DNA of 64,000 nucleotides, taken from the NCBI GenBank assembly GCA_017746715.1, contig JAGHZQ010000051.1, positions 39,125 to 103,124 of the forward strand, written 5' to 3'. The stretch is from Cyanobacteria bacterium SBLK. GTDB taxonomy: Bacteria; Cyanobacteriota; Cyanobacteriia; Cyanobacteriales; Spirulinaceae. The translations under genes and the position numbers were made by a program. Every line of letters starts with the position of its first letter. The first letter of the stretch is position 1. This document shows positions 8,278 to 18,440 of this stretch, in pieces. The notes under the pieces were generated by a model. It made no database searches. It worked only from the letters and a program-made list of their open reading frames with translations, and was not told the origin of the DNA.

Positions 8278-10092
8278 CTAAGCCGGCATCTCAATCCGCT
8301 CTTCTCCTCCCAGCGCAAAAGCAGAATGAACGGTTTGTAAGGCTTTTACGCCATCGCTTTCGGCGACGACGCAACTCACTTTAATCTCAGAAGTGGCAAT
8401 CATTTGAATGTTGATCTCCGCTTGGGCGAGGGCGGCAAACATCTTCGCCGCAACCCCCGGATGGGCGATCATGCCCGCTCCGACAATACTCACCTTAGCT
8501 ACAGATGTATCGATCTCAATTTCTCCCAAACCCCAATCCGAGGCAACACTCGCGAGCGTTTTTTCCGCTTCCTCCACATCGGTACGGGCGATCGTACAAG
8601 CAATATCCCGATTGGCAATTCCTTCGATAATCTGACACCGTTGGGATTGAACGATGGTATCGACACTAATGCGATGTTGCGCTAAAAGGTCGAAAATTTT
8701 CGCAGCCATACCGGGGCGATCGGGGATGTGACGAATGCCTAAACGAGCCTGCGAGCGGTCGAGAGCAACCCCTCGCACTGGCGGTGCATTACGAGCGGTA
8801 GGAGTTTTAGGGGGGGTGTCGAAAGAAGAAGTGCGAATCTCGAAGACATCGCAGAGAGCGGCGATCGCTTTTTCACAATCTGCCTCGTCAATGGTACAAC
8901 TCACCTGCACTTCCGAAGTCGAAATCATATTGATATTCACCCCTGCATCGGCCAACGTCGAGAACATTTTGGCCGCGATCCCCGGACGACCGATCATCCC
9001 GGCTCCAACGATCGCCACTTTGGCAATATTGCGATCGACTGTGACTTCCGCTTCTGTTGAGGTAGGACTGTTATCGAAGCGCAGGATGGGGGCGATCGCC
9101 TCGGCGACAGCTTCGGCGGGTTTGAGGGCGTTTTTGGTGGTGGTGAAGGCGATATCGTTGGTATTCCCCTCGTGGATGGATTGGATAATGAGGTCCACAT
9201 CGACGCTATGACTGGCGATTTCTCCGAAGAGTTTGGCGGCGATACCGGGGCGATCGGGAACCTGTAGGAGGGCAATTTTGGCTTGATCTTTGTCGAATTC
9301 TACCCCATCCACGGCTTTGTTAATTTCCAAATTTGAGAGCGATCGCCCGTGTTTCGGTGGGGGAATGACCCGAGTGCCGGGTTCGTTGCTCCAACTGGAG
9401 AGGACGACGAGGGGAATACCATAATTGCGGGCGATTTCCACGGCACGGGGATGCAGAACTTTTGCACCTAAACTGGCGAGTTCGAGCATTTCCTCACAAG
9501 TAATTTCCGGCATGAGCTGCGCTTCGGGAACGAGTCTCGGATCTGTCGTGAGGATACCGGGAACGTCGGTATAAATTTCGCAGCGCTTGGCCTTGAGAGC
9601 GGCGGCGAGGGCAACGGCAGAGGTATCGGAGCCCCCCCGTCCAAGGGTGGTAATTTCGAGGTCTTGGCTTTTGCTAATGCCCTGAAATCCGGCAACCACG
9701 ATCGCTTTCCCTTCTTTGAGATGGCGTCGCAGGCGATCGGTTTTAATGTCCAAAATGCGGGCGCGGCTGTGGTCTTGTTCTGTCACGATACCCACTTGCG
9801 CTCCGGTAAGGGAGATTGCCGGCTGTCCCAGTTCTTGCAGTGCCATACTTAACAGAGCAATAGAGACTTGCTCTCCTGTCGAGAGGAGCATATCCATTTC
9901 CCGACGACACGGGGCACTTGATATTTGGTTGGCCAGTCCCACCAGCATATCAGTGGTTTTGCCCATTGCCGAGACTACAACCACCACGGAGTTTCTCTGT
10001 TGAATGGTTTTGCAAATTCGCCGGGCCACTGCTTGAATGCGATCGGCGGATCCCACGGAGGTACCGCCAAATTTTTGGACGATTAGCGCCAT
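8278..10092 (-). CDS. lysC: Aspartate kinase with four ACT domains
   Basis: 604 residues from the ATG at 10092 (MALIVQKFGGTSVGSADRI); the frame is open 144 bp further upstream but the conserved N-terminus fixes the start. The kinase domain spans about 1-245, with KFGGTS, a TLGRGGSDTSAVALAAAL segment and the GAKVLHPRAVE signature. Four ACT domains follow as two pairs: VPDRPGIAAKLFGEIA, VGAGMIGRPGIAAKMF, IPDRPGMAAKIFDLLA and VGAGMIAHPGVAAKMF. It phosphorylates aspartate, the first step to lysine, threonine and methionine; the ACT domains bind the feedback amino acids. The duplicated ACT pair is the usual cyanobacterial form. Confidence 0.96.
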   Translation of the reverse strand: MALIVQKFGGTSVGSADRIQAVARRICKTIQQRNSVVVVVSAMGKTTDMLVGLANQISSAPCRREMDMLLSTGEQVSIALLSMALQELGQPAISLTGAQVGIVTEQDHSRARILDIKTDRLRRHLKEGKAIVVAGFQGISKSQDLEITTLGRGGSDTSAVALAAALKAKRCEIYTDVPGILTTDPRLVPEAQLMPEITCEEMLELASLGAKVLHPRAVEIARNYGIPLVVLSSWSNEPGTRVIPPPKHGRSLSNLEINKAVDGVEFDKDQAKIALLQVPDRPGIAAKLFGEIASHSVDVDLIIQSIHEGNTNDIAFTTTKNALKPAEAVAEAIAPILRFDNSPTSTEAEVTVDRNIAKVAIVGAGMIGRPGIAAKMFSTLADAGVNINMISTSEVQVSCTIDEADCEKAIAALCDVFEIRTSSFDTPPKTPTARNAPPVRGVALDRSQARLGIRHIPDRPGMAAKIFDLLAQHRISVDTIVQSQRCQIIEGIANRDIACTIARTDVEEAEKTLASVASDWGLGEIEIDTSVAKVSIVGAGMIAHPGVAAKMFAALAQAEINIQMIATSEIKVSCVVAESDGVKALQTVHSAFALGGEERIEMPA

Positions 10093-10260
10093 AGTTTCGA
10101 GGACGTTTGGGTGAAAAGCGATTATATTGTAACTTCGATTTGGGCGATCGCTCCTCCGGCAATTTTTAAGTTTTGTTGGGATTTTAGCGATCGCGGTTCC
10201 CCATTGGCTGTTAGAACAACGAACAAAAAGCAGCAATCGAACTTCGCGATCGCGATTCTT

Positions 10261-10947
10261 TTATCTTTTCTCAATCGCGTCAAAAACAGTTTGAAAGGCT
10301 TTCACTTTCAGATCGATCCCCGTAATTGCCGTACCGACAACAACAGCATAAGCGCCTAAATCTAATGCCTTTTTTGCCATTTCTGGGGAGGAAATTCCGC
10401 CTTCACAAATCGCAGGAACAGGCAATTTTTCAACAATTTGACTTAATAACTCCCATCCCGGCGGATTGTTTTGCGAGGTGGAGGGAGTATATCCGTAAAG
10501 TGTCGTTCCTATAATATCCGCTCCTGCTTCAACTGCTTTAATTGCACTTTCAAGATCGTCGATATCTGCCATCACGAGTTTACCCAATTTATCGTGAATG
10601 TTAGCAATTAAACCGGCTGCAGTTTCTCTTTGGGGGCGATCGCGTAAAGTGGCATCGATGGCAATAATATCCGCACCTGCCTCTGCGATCGCGACGGCAT
10701 CTTGAAAGCGAGGAGTAATATAAACTTCATAATCCGGGATTTGTTGTTTCCACAGTCCGATAATCGGGGTTTTGGGCAGCTTTTGGCGAGTTACTTTGAT
10801 ATGGGAAGGGGTATCGATTCTCACCCCTGCCGCACCCTGAAGGATAGATGCTTGCGCGATCGCGGCAATAATTTGCGGATCGTGCAGGGGAGAATCAATG
10901 GGTGCTTGACAGGAAACAATTAAGCGTTTTTCGAGAGTTTTTAACAT
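10261..10947 (-). CDS. nanE: N-acetylmannosamine-6-phosphate 2-epimerase family protein
   Basis: 228 residues forming a TIM barrel of the NanE family: VSCQAPIDSPLHDP at the N-terminus, a GVRIDTP strand, IIGLWKQ, ITPRFQDAVAIAEAGADIIAIDAT in the middle (two consecutive strands), and the phosphate-binding end CEGGISSPEMAKKAL and VVVGTAITG. Family members interconvert ManNAc-6-P and GlcNAc-6-P. No other sialic-acid catabolism genes are nearby, so in this organism the role is more likely in amino-sugar turnover; that is inference. It runs toward lysC with a 168-bp gap to the lysC start. Confidence 0.88.
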   Translation of the reverse strand: MLKTLEKRLIVSCQAPIDSPLHDPQIIAAIAQASILQGAAGVRIDTPSHIKVTRQKLPKTPIIGLWKQQIPDYEVYITPRFQDAVAIAEAGADIIAIDATLRDRPQRETAAGLIANIHDKLGKLVMADIDDLESAIKAVEAGADIIGTTLYGYTPSTSQNNPPGWELLSQIVEKLPVPAICEGGISSPEMAKKALDLGAYAVVVGTAITGIDLKVKAFQTVFDAIEKR

Positions 10948-11073
10948 AAAAAGAAACTTATCTTTATAGAGTTTTAACCGGATCGACAGAGAAAAATGCA
11001 GTAAGATACTTATATCATAGAAAAGGGCTGCATCTATTCAACGCAAATGGTTTAATCTTAAAATCCCTAAACT

Positions 11074-12843
11074 ATGAGTCAGCCTAAAAATTCTTCACCG
11101 CAAACGCCAACTTCTCAAAGTTCCTCTCGCTATCAAAAAATCAGAGAACTCGGCCGCAGCGATCGTTGCGATCGCATTACCTATTTAGCGAAAGATAATA
11201 AAATCCAAAAAACAGTCATTATCAAACAATATATTTTTGGCAATTCTCAAAGTGATTGGGCTGGATTAAAGGCCTATAAAACCTATGCTAAAGTCTTATT
11301 CAATCTCAAACATTCTTCTCTACCAAACTATTTAAACTTTTTTCCTAGTAAGAATGGGTTTTGTGCGGTACGAGAATTCAAACAAGCAACATCACTTGCG
11401 GCATTTCGACATCTTAATTTAGATATTGTCCGTAAGATAGCGATTTCTTTATTAGAAACTCTTGCCTATTTACAAAGTGGTTCTCCTTTTATCACTCATT
11501 ATAATATTAAACCAGAAAATATCTTGGTAGACAATAGTTTAAATATTTATCTCGTTGATTTTGGTTTCCCTTATATTAATAAAAAAGGGGAATTTAATAC
11601 GGCTTTTGCAGGAACATCTGGCTTTATGCCTCGAGAGCAACTCCGCAATAAAAAACTAACAGAAGCCAGCGATCTTTATGCAATCGGGGCAAGTTTAACT
11701 TGTTTAATCGCGAAAATTTCTACGCGAGAGATTAACGATTTGCTCGGGGAAGAGAGTCGCGTCTCTTTAGTTGAAATTATTCCCCGAGAAATCAGTTTTA
11801 AATTTGTTGAATGGTTGGAAGTATTGGTCAATCCTTCTTCATATCAACGTTATTCTAATGCTTTGGCAGCATTAGATGCCTTAAAAGCAATCGATCTCGA
11901 ACGATTGCCTCAAGCAAAAATAAAACCCGAGGCGATCGAATTAAAAGGAATGCGATATGGGGAAAAACTAACAGAAACGCTTTCAGTAAGCAATACTATT
12001 CCCGATACTTTATTGCGAGGAAAATGGGAAATTTTCTATCAAGGCGATTATAAAGTCTCATCGTCTTCAAAGTCAAATTGGCTGGTTTTCGATCCGCCCG
12101 AATTTGAAGGCAATCGAATCAATTGCAATATTATTATTGACACCAAAAAATTACAAGCAGAACAAACTTATGAACGCCAAATTATTCTCAAGACTAATGA
12201 TGAAGAAAAAACTCATAAAATTAATTTAAAAATCGAGACCGCACCTCTTACAAATGAGCATATTCCTTGGTTGCATTTAGCAGGATTGATAATTCTGGGA
12301 ATACTAGGAGGAAGTGTATTTGGATTTTTGTTTAATACCGTTTTTGCTAACTATACGGGTTTTTTAATGGGTTTGATTTTGGGAGGAATTTGTGGTATGG
12401 CAGGAATTTTCCAGAATTACGCTCTACCTAAAAAAGTTCTTGGGATTTCCGTAATATTGGGCGTTTTACCTTGGAATTTGTTATTGCGATTGAGCGGTAT
12501 CAATCTATATGGTCGCCTTCCTTTAATTTTAGCAACTTTAATTGGCTTAGTCATCTTTTCTGTTACTGGATATATTTTACGATACAGCTACGGACAACCC
12601 ATTCAAAGAAAAGAACCGATCGCGATGAAGGAAATTCTTTCTCCTAAAGGTACGATCTCGCTTTGTCTTGCGATTTCTGGTATTTTTATCGGCATGGCAA
12701 TTAATGCGGGGAATCTATTCGTTTATTTTTCGATCGCTTTCACGGTCATTCCGACAGGGATTGTACTCTATCGTTTTTGTTCCCGTCAAGTGCAATTATT
12801 TGCTAATTATCGTAAAATTGAATCTCGCTTGCTGAAACCTTAA
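11074..12843 (+). CDS. Membrane protein with a degenerate Ser/Thr kinase domain
   Basis: 589 residues. Residues 20-280 are a protein-kinase-like fold: VIIKQY holds the beta-3 lysine (K51), HYNIKPEN (142-149) is the catalytic loop and DFG (162-164) the metal-binding motif. The catalytic loop reads HYN instead of HRD, so the proton-acceptor Asp is Asn, and the glycine-rich loop (LGRSDRCDRITY) lacks GxGxxG. A beta-rich domain follows (about 285-400), then a C-terminal region with five or six membrane helices beginning near ENIPWLHLAGLIILGILGG-like sequence at about 403. It is probably a pseudokinase or weak kinase facing the cytoplasm. No operon partner is seen; the next gene is 247 bp away. Confidence 0.8.
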   Translation: MSQPKNSSPQTPTSQSSSRYQKIRELGRSDRCDRITYLAKDNKIQKTVIIKQYIFGNSQSDWAGLKAYKTYAKVLFNLKHSSLPNYLNFFPSKNGFCAVREFKQATSLAAFRHLNLDIVRKIAISLLETLAYLQSGSPFITHYNIKPENILVDNSLNIYLVDFGFPYINKKGEFNTAFAGTSGFMPREQLRNKKLTEASDLYAIGASLTCLIAKISTREINDLLGEESRVSLVEIIPREISFKFVEWLEVLVNPSSYQRYSNALAALDALKAIDLERLPQAKIKPEAIELKGMRYGEKLTETLSVSNTIPDTLLRGKWEIFYQGDYKVSSSSKSNWLVFDPPEFEGNRINCNIIIDTKKLQAEQTYERQIILKTNDEEKTHKINLKIETAPLTNEHIPWLHLAGLIILGILGGSVFGFLFNTVFANYTGFLMGLILGGICGMAGIFQNYALPKKVLGISVILGVLPWNLLLRLSGINLYGRLPLILATLIGLVIFSVTGYILRYSYGQPIQRKEPIAMKEILSPKGTISLCLAISGIFIGMAINAGNLFVYFSIAFTVIPTGIVLYRFCSRQVQLFANYRKIESRLLKP

Positions 12844-12889
12844 TGCGATCCCAAAGGAACTTCTGAGAGACTATTTGTAAAATAAAAAT

Positions 12890-12990
12890 TTAGCCTTTAA
12901 GGTGCTGTCTAGCTTCCAGCATAACTGCACTAAAGTAACAGCGTAACGCATCGATTTTTAGACTTGCAGTGCGTGACGCTACTACTTTCA
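12890..12990. repeat. AGCGTAACGCA-type repeat region
   Basis: This gene-free stretch carries AACAGCGTAACGCATCGATTTTTAG, given here only as a landmark split: AACAGCGTAACGCA then CGATTTTTAG. The same words recur at 35041-35080 and twice at 55185-55325, always between genes. Confidence 0.5.
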
Positions 12991-13090
12991 TGTAATATTT
13001 GCTTTACGAACAATCTCTGAGACTAGAAAAATGAGCAATACGAGCGTTATTTGATAAGATAGAGTTTCCGGTTAATTTCAGGGAAAACCC

Positions 13091-16000
13091 ATGCACCGAA
13101 TCGCTGCAACACCGGGAGGATGGAATCCAGACTCGGAAGGTGTTATTTTTATCGAACAAACTCCCGCACCGATCGCAATTTTAACGGCTGCGGATACGGA
13201 TATACAAACGCTTGTAGCCACTATTCCCCATCTTCCCTCAAATTTTCCTCAAATTCGCGCGGTTAATCTCTTACAATTGCAACAGCAATTGAGTATCGAT
13301 GCTTATGGAGAGAGTATCTTAGAACGAGCAAAAATCGTTATTTTGCGTTTATTGGGAGGGAAATCTTATTGGTCTTATGGGTTAGAAGTTGTTGAAGAAA
13401 TTGCGAAGAATACGGGAGCATTTTTATTTATTTTACCAGGGGACAATCGCCCCGATCTGAGTTTGATGAGTCATTCTACCGTCCCGTTAACGGCAGTCGA
13501 TCGCCTTTGGCAGTATTTTATTGAAGGAGGAGTGGATAATTATCTCAATGCTTTAAAATTTGTGGCGAGTTTTTGCTTGAATTTAGAATATAACTATTTC
13601 AAAGCTATATCCGTTCCTCGGGTGGGATTGTATGGCCAGTTAGCAACTCAAAAACATTCTTCTCAAAAAGTTGGCATTCTCTTTTATCGCGCTCATTATT
13701 TAGCTGGAAATATACGACCCATTGATGCACTTTGTCAAGCATTAAAAGAAAGAAATTTAGAATCTATTCCCGTATTTCTATCTTCTTTGCGCGATCGCGA
13801 CGTGCAAAACAAACTACTTTCCTATTTTCAACCTCAAGACGAATCTCCGATTCAAATCTTACTGAATACCACTAGTTTTTCTTTAGCAAAAATTGGCAGC
13901 GAAGCGCAATCGGATTTATGGAAAAAATTAGATGTTCCCGTATTGCAAGTCATTCTGAGTGGAGGGACAGAGGAGCAATGGGAGGAAAGTTTTCAGGGAT
14001 TAACACCGCGAGATGTGGCCATGAATGTCGCACTCCCAGAAGTGGATGGGAAAGTCATTACACGAGCCATTTCTTTTAAGTCAGTAGAGACGTGGAATGA
14101 AGATTTAGAAACCGATGTCGTCGTTTATCAACCCAAAGGCGATCGCATTGATTTTATCGCAGATTTAGCCAAAAATTGGGTTCATTTGAAACAAACTCCC
14201 GTACAAGAGAGAAAAATTGCCTTAATTTTAGCCAATTATCCTAATAAAGATGGTAGAATTGCCAATGGTGTTGGCTTAGACACGCCGCAAAGCTGCATCG
14301 AAATTCTTAAAGCATTGCAACAACAAGGCTATTTTGTCGAAGATATTCCCGCAACGGGAGACGAACTTATTTTTCGTTTAACTGCCAATATTACCAACGA
14401 TTTAGAAGCGAACGAATTAAGAGAGAGCCGACAACTATTATCCTACAAAAAATATCAACAATATTTCTCCAGTTTACCACAAAATATTCAACAAGGGATG
14501 AGCGATCGCTGGCATATTCCCAACTCAAACTCATCATTCCCTATCCCCGGCATTCAGTTCGGAAATATTTTTGTAGGCATTCAACCTTCGCGAGGATACG
14601 ATCTCGATCCGAGTTTAAATTATCACGCACCGGATTTAGAACCTACTCACAATTATTTAGCCTTTTATTATTGGCTGCGAGAAGAATTTCCAGCCCACGC
14701 GATCGCTCATATTGGCAAGCATGGTAATTTAGAATGGCTGCCGGGAAAAAGTATCGCTTTATCTTCAGAATGCTATCCCGAAATTGCCCTCGGTACTCTG
14801 CCTCATTTTTATCCCTTTATTATCAACGATCCGGGGGAAGGTTCGCAAGCAAAGCGACGAGGACACGCCATTATTTTAGACCATTTAACACCCCCTTTAA
14901 CCCGTGCCGAACTTTATGGCTCTTTGCAACAATTGGAAGCCTTAATTGATGAATATTACGAAGCACAAACATTAAATCCAAGTCGTTTGCCTTTACTGGG
15001 AGAGAAAATCACTCAACTCGTTACAACAGAAAATTTAGATCGCGATTTGGGTATTGAAACGATAGAAACTGATGCGATCGCAGAATTTTTAACCCTTGCC
15101 GATGGCTATTTATGCGAATTGAAAGAAGCGCAGATTCGCAATGGATTGCATATCTTTGGCCAATGTCCTCAAGACGAACAATTACGGGATTTAATTATTG
15201 CAATTTCTCGTTCTCCTAGCAGCGATCGTATAGGATTGACTCGGGCAATTGCGGAAGACTTAAATTTAGATTTCGATCCTTTAACAGCCGATCTGAGTCA
15301 ATTTATAAATAGTAAACTTGTTGGCGATCTTGTTGAAGAACTAGAAGAAAAAGCGAGCTATCTAATTGAAAATTTACTCGAATATAAAATCAACAATTTA
15401 GATATAGGAGAACATACCCGAAAAGAACTTGCATGGATTCAAAATATTCTGTTACCTAATTTATACCAAACTCAACAAGAAATTGACTATTTAATGAAGG
15501 GATTCAACGGGCAACATATCCCAAGCGGTGCATCTGGTGCCCCCACTCGAGGCAGACCAGAAGTATTGCCAACCGGACGCAACTTTTATTCCGTGGATAT
15601 TCGTGCTATTCCGACGGAAACCGCTTGGGATGTCGGACGAAAAGCCGCAGAAACGGTAGTAGAAAGATATACTCAAGAAAACGGAGAATATCCTCAAACT
15701 TTAGCGATATCCGTCTGGGGAACGTCTACCATGAGAACGGGAGGAGACGATATTGCAGAAGTATTAGCATTATTAGGAGTCCAACCCATTTGGGATGGAT
15801 TGTCGCGGCGAGTTGTCGATTTTGAGGTTCTCCCTTTGTCAATTTTGGGACGACCTCGGGTAGATGTAACATTACGCATTTCGGGATTTTTTCGGGATGG
15901 ATTTCCTAATTTAATCAGTTTGGTTTATAATGCGATCGCTACCGTTTCTCAACTCGACGAATCCCCAGAACAAAATCCCCTCGCTGCCAAAGTTAAGCAA

Positions 16001-16792
16001 GAAACAATATTTTGGCAACAGCAGGGCATAAAAGTTGAAAAAGCAAATTTGCGTGCCTTAGAGCGCATTTTTGGCTCGAAACCGGGAGCTTATGGAGCGG
16101 GGTTACAGGGGTTAATTGAAAGCCAAAATTGGCACAATGATGAAGATTTAGCACGAGCTTATTTAAACTGGAGCAGTTACGCTTATTCTCCCACCGAAAA
16201 TGGAACGATTCAAGGTGTTTCTTCTCCCGAATCTTTCGCTCGTTGCTTGCAGAATTTACAAATTGTTCTTCATAATCAAGATAACCGCGAACACGACCTC
16301 TTAGACTCCGATGATTACTATCAATTTCAAGGAGGATTAACAGCCGCCGTTCGCAGTTTAAAAGGAAAAAATCCCGTTACGTATTTTGGCGATAATTCTA
16401 TTCCTGCGAACCCCCGAACGCGCCAATTAAAAGAAGAAATCGCTCGCGTTTATCGCTCGCGGGTTGTTAACCCTAAATGGATTGCTGGGGTGATGCGACA
16501 CGGGTATAAAGGCGCCTTTGAAATGGCGGCAACAGTTGATTATTTGTTTGCTTACGATGCCACGGCAAACTGTGTCGAGGATTTTATGTATCAAGGGATT
16601 GCTGATACTTATTTATTCGCCGAAAACGTGCAAGAATTTATTCAAGAAAAAAATCCTTGGGCATTGCGAGATATATCAGAACGGTTATTAGAAGCACATC
16701 AACGGGGATTGTGGCGATCGCCGAGCCAACAAACTTTAGATGCGTTGAAAATGCTCGCCAATCAGGCAGAAGGGATTATTGAAGAAAATTGA
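13091..16792 (+). CDS. cobN: CobN-type cobaltochelatase large subunit
   Basis: 1233 residues, collinear with the CobN/ChlH chelatase family. Recognisable blocks are MHRIAATPGGWNPDSEGVI at the start, HIGKHGNLEWLPGKS (about 540-555), GTLPHFYPFIINDPGEGSQA (about 565-585), SVWGTSTMRTGGDDIAEVL (about 870-890) and the C-terminal MRHGYKGAFEMAATVDYLFAY, split across 1130-1155. Length and the HRIAATPGGW start favour CobN over the slightly longer ChlH of chlorophyll synthesis. It inserts cobalt into hydrogenobyrinate-type corrins, or serves a related metal-insertion role, in the cytoplasm with partner ATPase subunits encoded elsewhere. It is monocistronic here. Confidence 0.9.
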   Translation: MHRIAATPGGWNPDSEGVIFIEQTPAPIAILTAADTDIQTLVATIPHLPSNFPQIRAVNLLQLQQQLSIDAYGESILERAKIVILRLLGGKSYWSYGLEVVEEIAKNTGAFLFILPGDNRPDLSLMSHSTVPLTAVDRLWQYFIEGGVDNYLNALKFVASFCLNLEYNYFKAISVPRVGLYGQLATQKHSSQKVGILFYRAHYLAGNIRPIDALCQALKERNLESIPVFLSSLRDRDVQNKLLSYFQPQDESPIQILLNTTSFSLAKIGSEAQSDLWKKLDVPVLQVILSGGTEEQWEESFQGLTPRDVAMNVALPEVDGKVITRAISFKSVETWNEDLETDVVVYQPKGDRIDFIADLAKNWVHLKQTPVQERKIALILANYPNKDGRIANGVGLDTPQSCIEILKALQQQGYFVEDIPATGDELIFRLTANITNDLEANELRESRQLLSYKKYQQYFSSLPQNIQQGMSDRWHIPNSNSSFPIPGIQFGNIFVGIQPSRGYDLDPSLNYHAPDLEPTHNYLAFYYWLREEFPAHAIAHIGKHGNLEWLPGKSIALSSECYPEIALGTLPHFYPFIINDPGEGSQAKRRGHAIILDHLTPPLTRAELYGSLQQLEALIDEYYEAQTLNPSRLPLLGEKITQLVTTENLDRDLGIETIETDAIAEFLTLADGYLCELKEAQIRNGLHIFGQCPQDEQLRDLIIAISRSPSSDRIGLTRAIAEDLNLDFDPLTADLSQFINSKLVGDLVEELEEKASYLIENLLEYKINNLDIGEHTRKELAWIQNILLPNLYQTQQEIDYLMKGFNGQHIPSGASGAPTRGRPEVLPTGRNFYSVDIRAIPTETAWDVGRKAAETVVERYTQENGEYPQTLAISVWGTSTMRTGGDDIAEVLALLGVQPIWDGLSRRVVDFEVLPLSILGRPRVDVTLRISGFFRDGFPNLISLVYNAIATVSQLDESPEQNPLAAKVKQETIFWQQQGIKVEKANLRALERIFGSKPGAYGAGLQGLIESQNWHNDEDLARAYLNWSSYAYSPTENGTIQGVSSPESFARCLQNLQIVLHNQDNREHDLLDSDDYYQFQGGLTAAVRSLKGKNPVTYFGDNSIPANPRTRQLKEEIARVYRSRVVNPKWIAGVMRHGYKGAFEMAATVDYLFAYDATANCVEDFMYQGIADTYLFAENVQEFIQEKNPWALRDISERLLEAHQRGLWRSPSQQTLDALKMLANQAEGIIEEN

Positions 16793-16829
16793 TAATATTA
16801 CTTTTCCTCCCCAATTTCGCATTATTGTT

Positions 16830-16857
16830 GTAGGGACGTAGCATGCTACATCCCTAC
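16830..16857. repeat. 28-bp dispersed palindrome, copy 3
   Basis: GTAGGGACGTAGCA and TGCTACATCCCTAC form a near-perfect palindrome with the same ends as copy 1 and a core changed on both arms (TAGCATGCTA). It sits between the convergent ends of cobN and hoxH. Confidence 0.8.
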
Positions 16858-16889
16858 GGGTTCGGAGGCGATCGCGTGGATCGGGTTGA

Positions 16890-18314
16890 TTAATTCCGAT
16901 ATCGTTCGTTAATAACCGTCCCATTTGCGGCAACTAATTTAATATGTAGGGGCATTTGTCCCGCCGCATGAGTAGAACAACTCAAACAGGGATCGAAACA
17001 GCGAATCCCCGCCTCGACGCGATTTAAAAACCCTTCGGAAAGATCGTTATTATGGATGTAATGTTTGGCAATTTGCGTGACTGTTTGATTCATGGCTAAA
17101 TTGTTTTGTCCCGTGGCAATAATCAAATTGACTTGCTCAATTAAACCATCTTCATTAACTTTGTAATGATGAAACAAAGTGCCTCGCGGTGCTTCGCTTA
17201 CTCCGATCGCTTCTAACTCGTTAATCCCTGCTTCAGCACGCACTCGGTTGGAGACGACATCAGGATCGTCAACTAAGTTTTGCATCGCTTCCAAACAGGC
17301 GAGAATTTCCACCAAACGGGCGTAATGATAGAAGAAAGAAGAAGTCGGAATTGCTCCCCCTCGTTGGCGAAATTCAGCAAGTTCTCGATCTGCCGCTTCC
17401 GTCCCGATCGCTTCGCAAACATTCAACCGTGCCAAAGGTCCGACGCGATAAATTCCCGCCGGATAGCCAAGAGGTTTATAATAGGGAAACTTCAAATAAG
17501 ACCACTTTTCGACTGCTTCCCCGAGGAATTCTTGATAGTCATCCTCGCTGAGATTATCGGCGACAATCTTGCCGTCGCTATCCTTAAATCGCAAATGACC
17601 GTCATAATGTTCCCAATTTCCTTTCTTCGTCACCAAACCCATAAATAAAGAAGGAAATTTTCCGAATTGTTCTGCCTCAACGGTCATTTTGTCAAGAAGT
17701 TCTTTAAAAATATTTAAAGCCGTGCGGGTTGTTTCAAAAGACTCCGGCAGGCGATCGCGAATCCAAGTCCGCCCCTCTTCCGACAGGGGAGATCGCACTC
17801 CACCGGGAACCGTCCAAGCCGCATGAATTTTCCGTGCCCCTAATAGTTCGATAACTGTTTGTCCGAACTGACGAAGGCGAATTCCCGCCCGTGCTAAATC
17901 CGGATCTGCTGCAATCAAACCAAATACATTCCGTTTTGCCGGATCGCTATCCCATCCTAATAAAAAGTCCGGACTGCTGAGGTGAAAAAAGGAGAGAGCA
18001 TGGGATTGGGTTAATTGCGCTAGATTCATCATCCGGCGCAATTTATCCGCCGCACGGGGAACTTTGACCGCGAGAATTTTATCGCCAGTTTTTGCCGCCG
18101 CAAGTAAGTGACTGACGGGACAAATGCCACAAATTCGCGCCGTAATTCCTGCCATTTCCGTGAAGGGACGGCCTTCGCAAAATTTTTCAAATCCTCGGTA
18201 TTCAACAACATGAAAGCGAGCATTTTCAACTTCTCCCGCATCGTCTAAAAAAATAGATATTTTGGCATGACCTTCGATGCGAGTAACGGGATCGATAACA
18301 ACAGTTTTAGACAT
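16890..18314 (-). CDS. hoxH: Bidirectional [NiFe] hydrogenase large subunit
   Basis: 474 residues. The four nickel-ligand cysteines are present: RICGICPVSH (C62, C65) near the N-terminus and DPCLSCSTHA (C443, C446) near the C-terminus. His449 is followed by 25 residues, the extension that the HoxW endopeptidase removes during maturation, so this is the precursor form. HoxH carries the NiFe(CN)2CO centre and pairs with HoxY. It is the last gene of the hox operon on this strand. No Shine-Dalgarno is visible; the 126-bp leader is made largely of TCAACTA/GGGTAAT short repeats. No hoxW or hyp maturation genes lie next to it. Confidence 0.97.
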   Translation of the reverse strand: MSKTVVIDPVTRIEGHAKISIFLDDAGEVENARFHVVEYRGFEKFCEGRPFTEMAGITARICGICPVSHLLAAAKTGDKILAVKVPRAADKLRRMMNLAQLTQSHALSFFHLSSPDFLLGWDSDPAKRNVFGLIAADPDLARAGIRLRQFGQTVIELLGARKIHAAWTVPGGVRSPLSEEGRTWIRDRLPESFETTRTALNIFKELLDKMTVEAEQFGKFPSLFMGLVTKKGNWEHYDGHLRFKDSDGKIVADNLSEDDYQEFLGEAVEKWSYLKFPYYKPLGYPAGIYRVGPLARLNVCEAIGTEAADRELAEFRQRGGAIPTSSFFYHYARLVEILACLEAMQNLVDDPDVVSNRVRAEAGINELEAIGVSEAPRGTLFHHYKVNEDGLIEQVNLIIATGQNNLAMNQTVTQIAKHYIHNNDLSEGFLNRVEAGIRCFDPCLSCSTHAAGQMPLHIKLVAANGTVINERYRN

Positions 18315-18440
18315 TTTGGGTAATGGGTAATAGGTAGTAGTTAATCAACGATAAAACCAAGACACATTGCCGCAGTTGTTTATTCTTGATTCTCGATCCC
18401 GAACTTCACCTGTCAACTATCAACTATCAACTGTCAACTG
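18315..18440. repeat. Short tandem repeats between hoxH and the small secreted gene
   Basis: Heptamer-like units (CAACTAT, CAACTGT) at 18413-18448 and GGGTAAT units at 18318-18335. They occupy most of the gap and supply the stop codon of the upstream small gene. Confidence 0.7.

Noticed and set aside
8278..10236. Longer aspartokinase with 48 extra N-terminal residues
   Set aside because: The extra part is not aspartokinase-like; the family N-terminus MALIVQKFGGTS begins at 10092.
13091..16792. Assignment as magnesium chelatase ChlH
   Set aside because: The start MHRIAATPGGW and 1233-residue length fit CobN-type proteins better than the longer ChlH.
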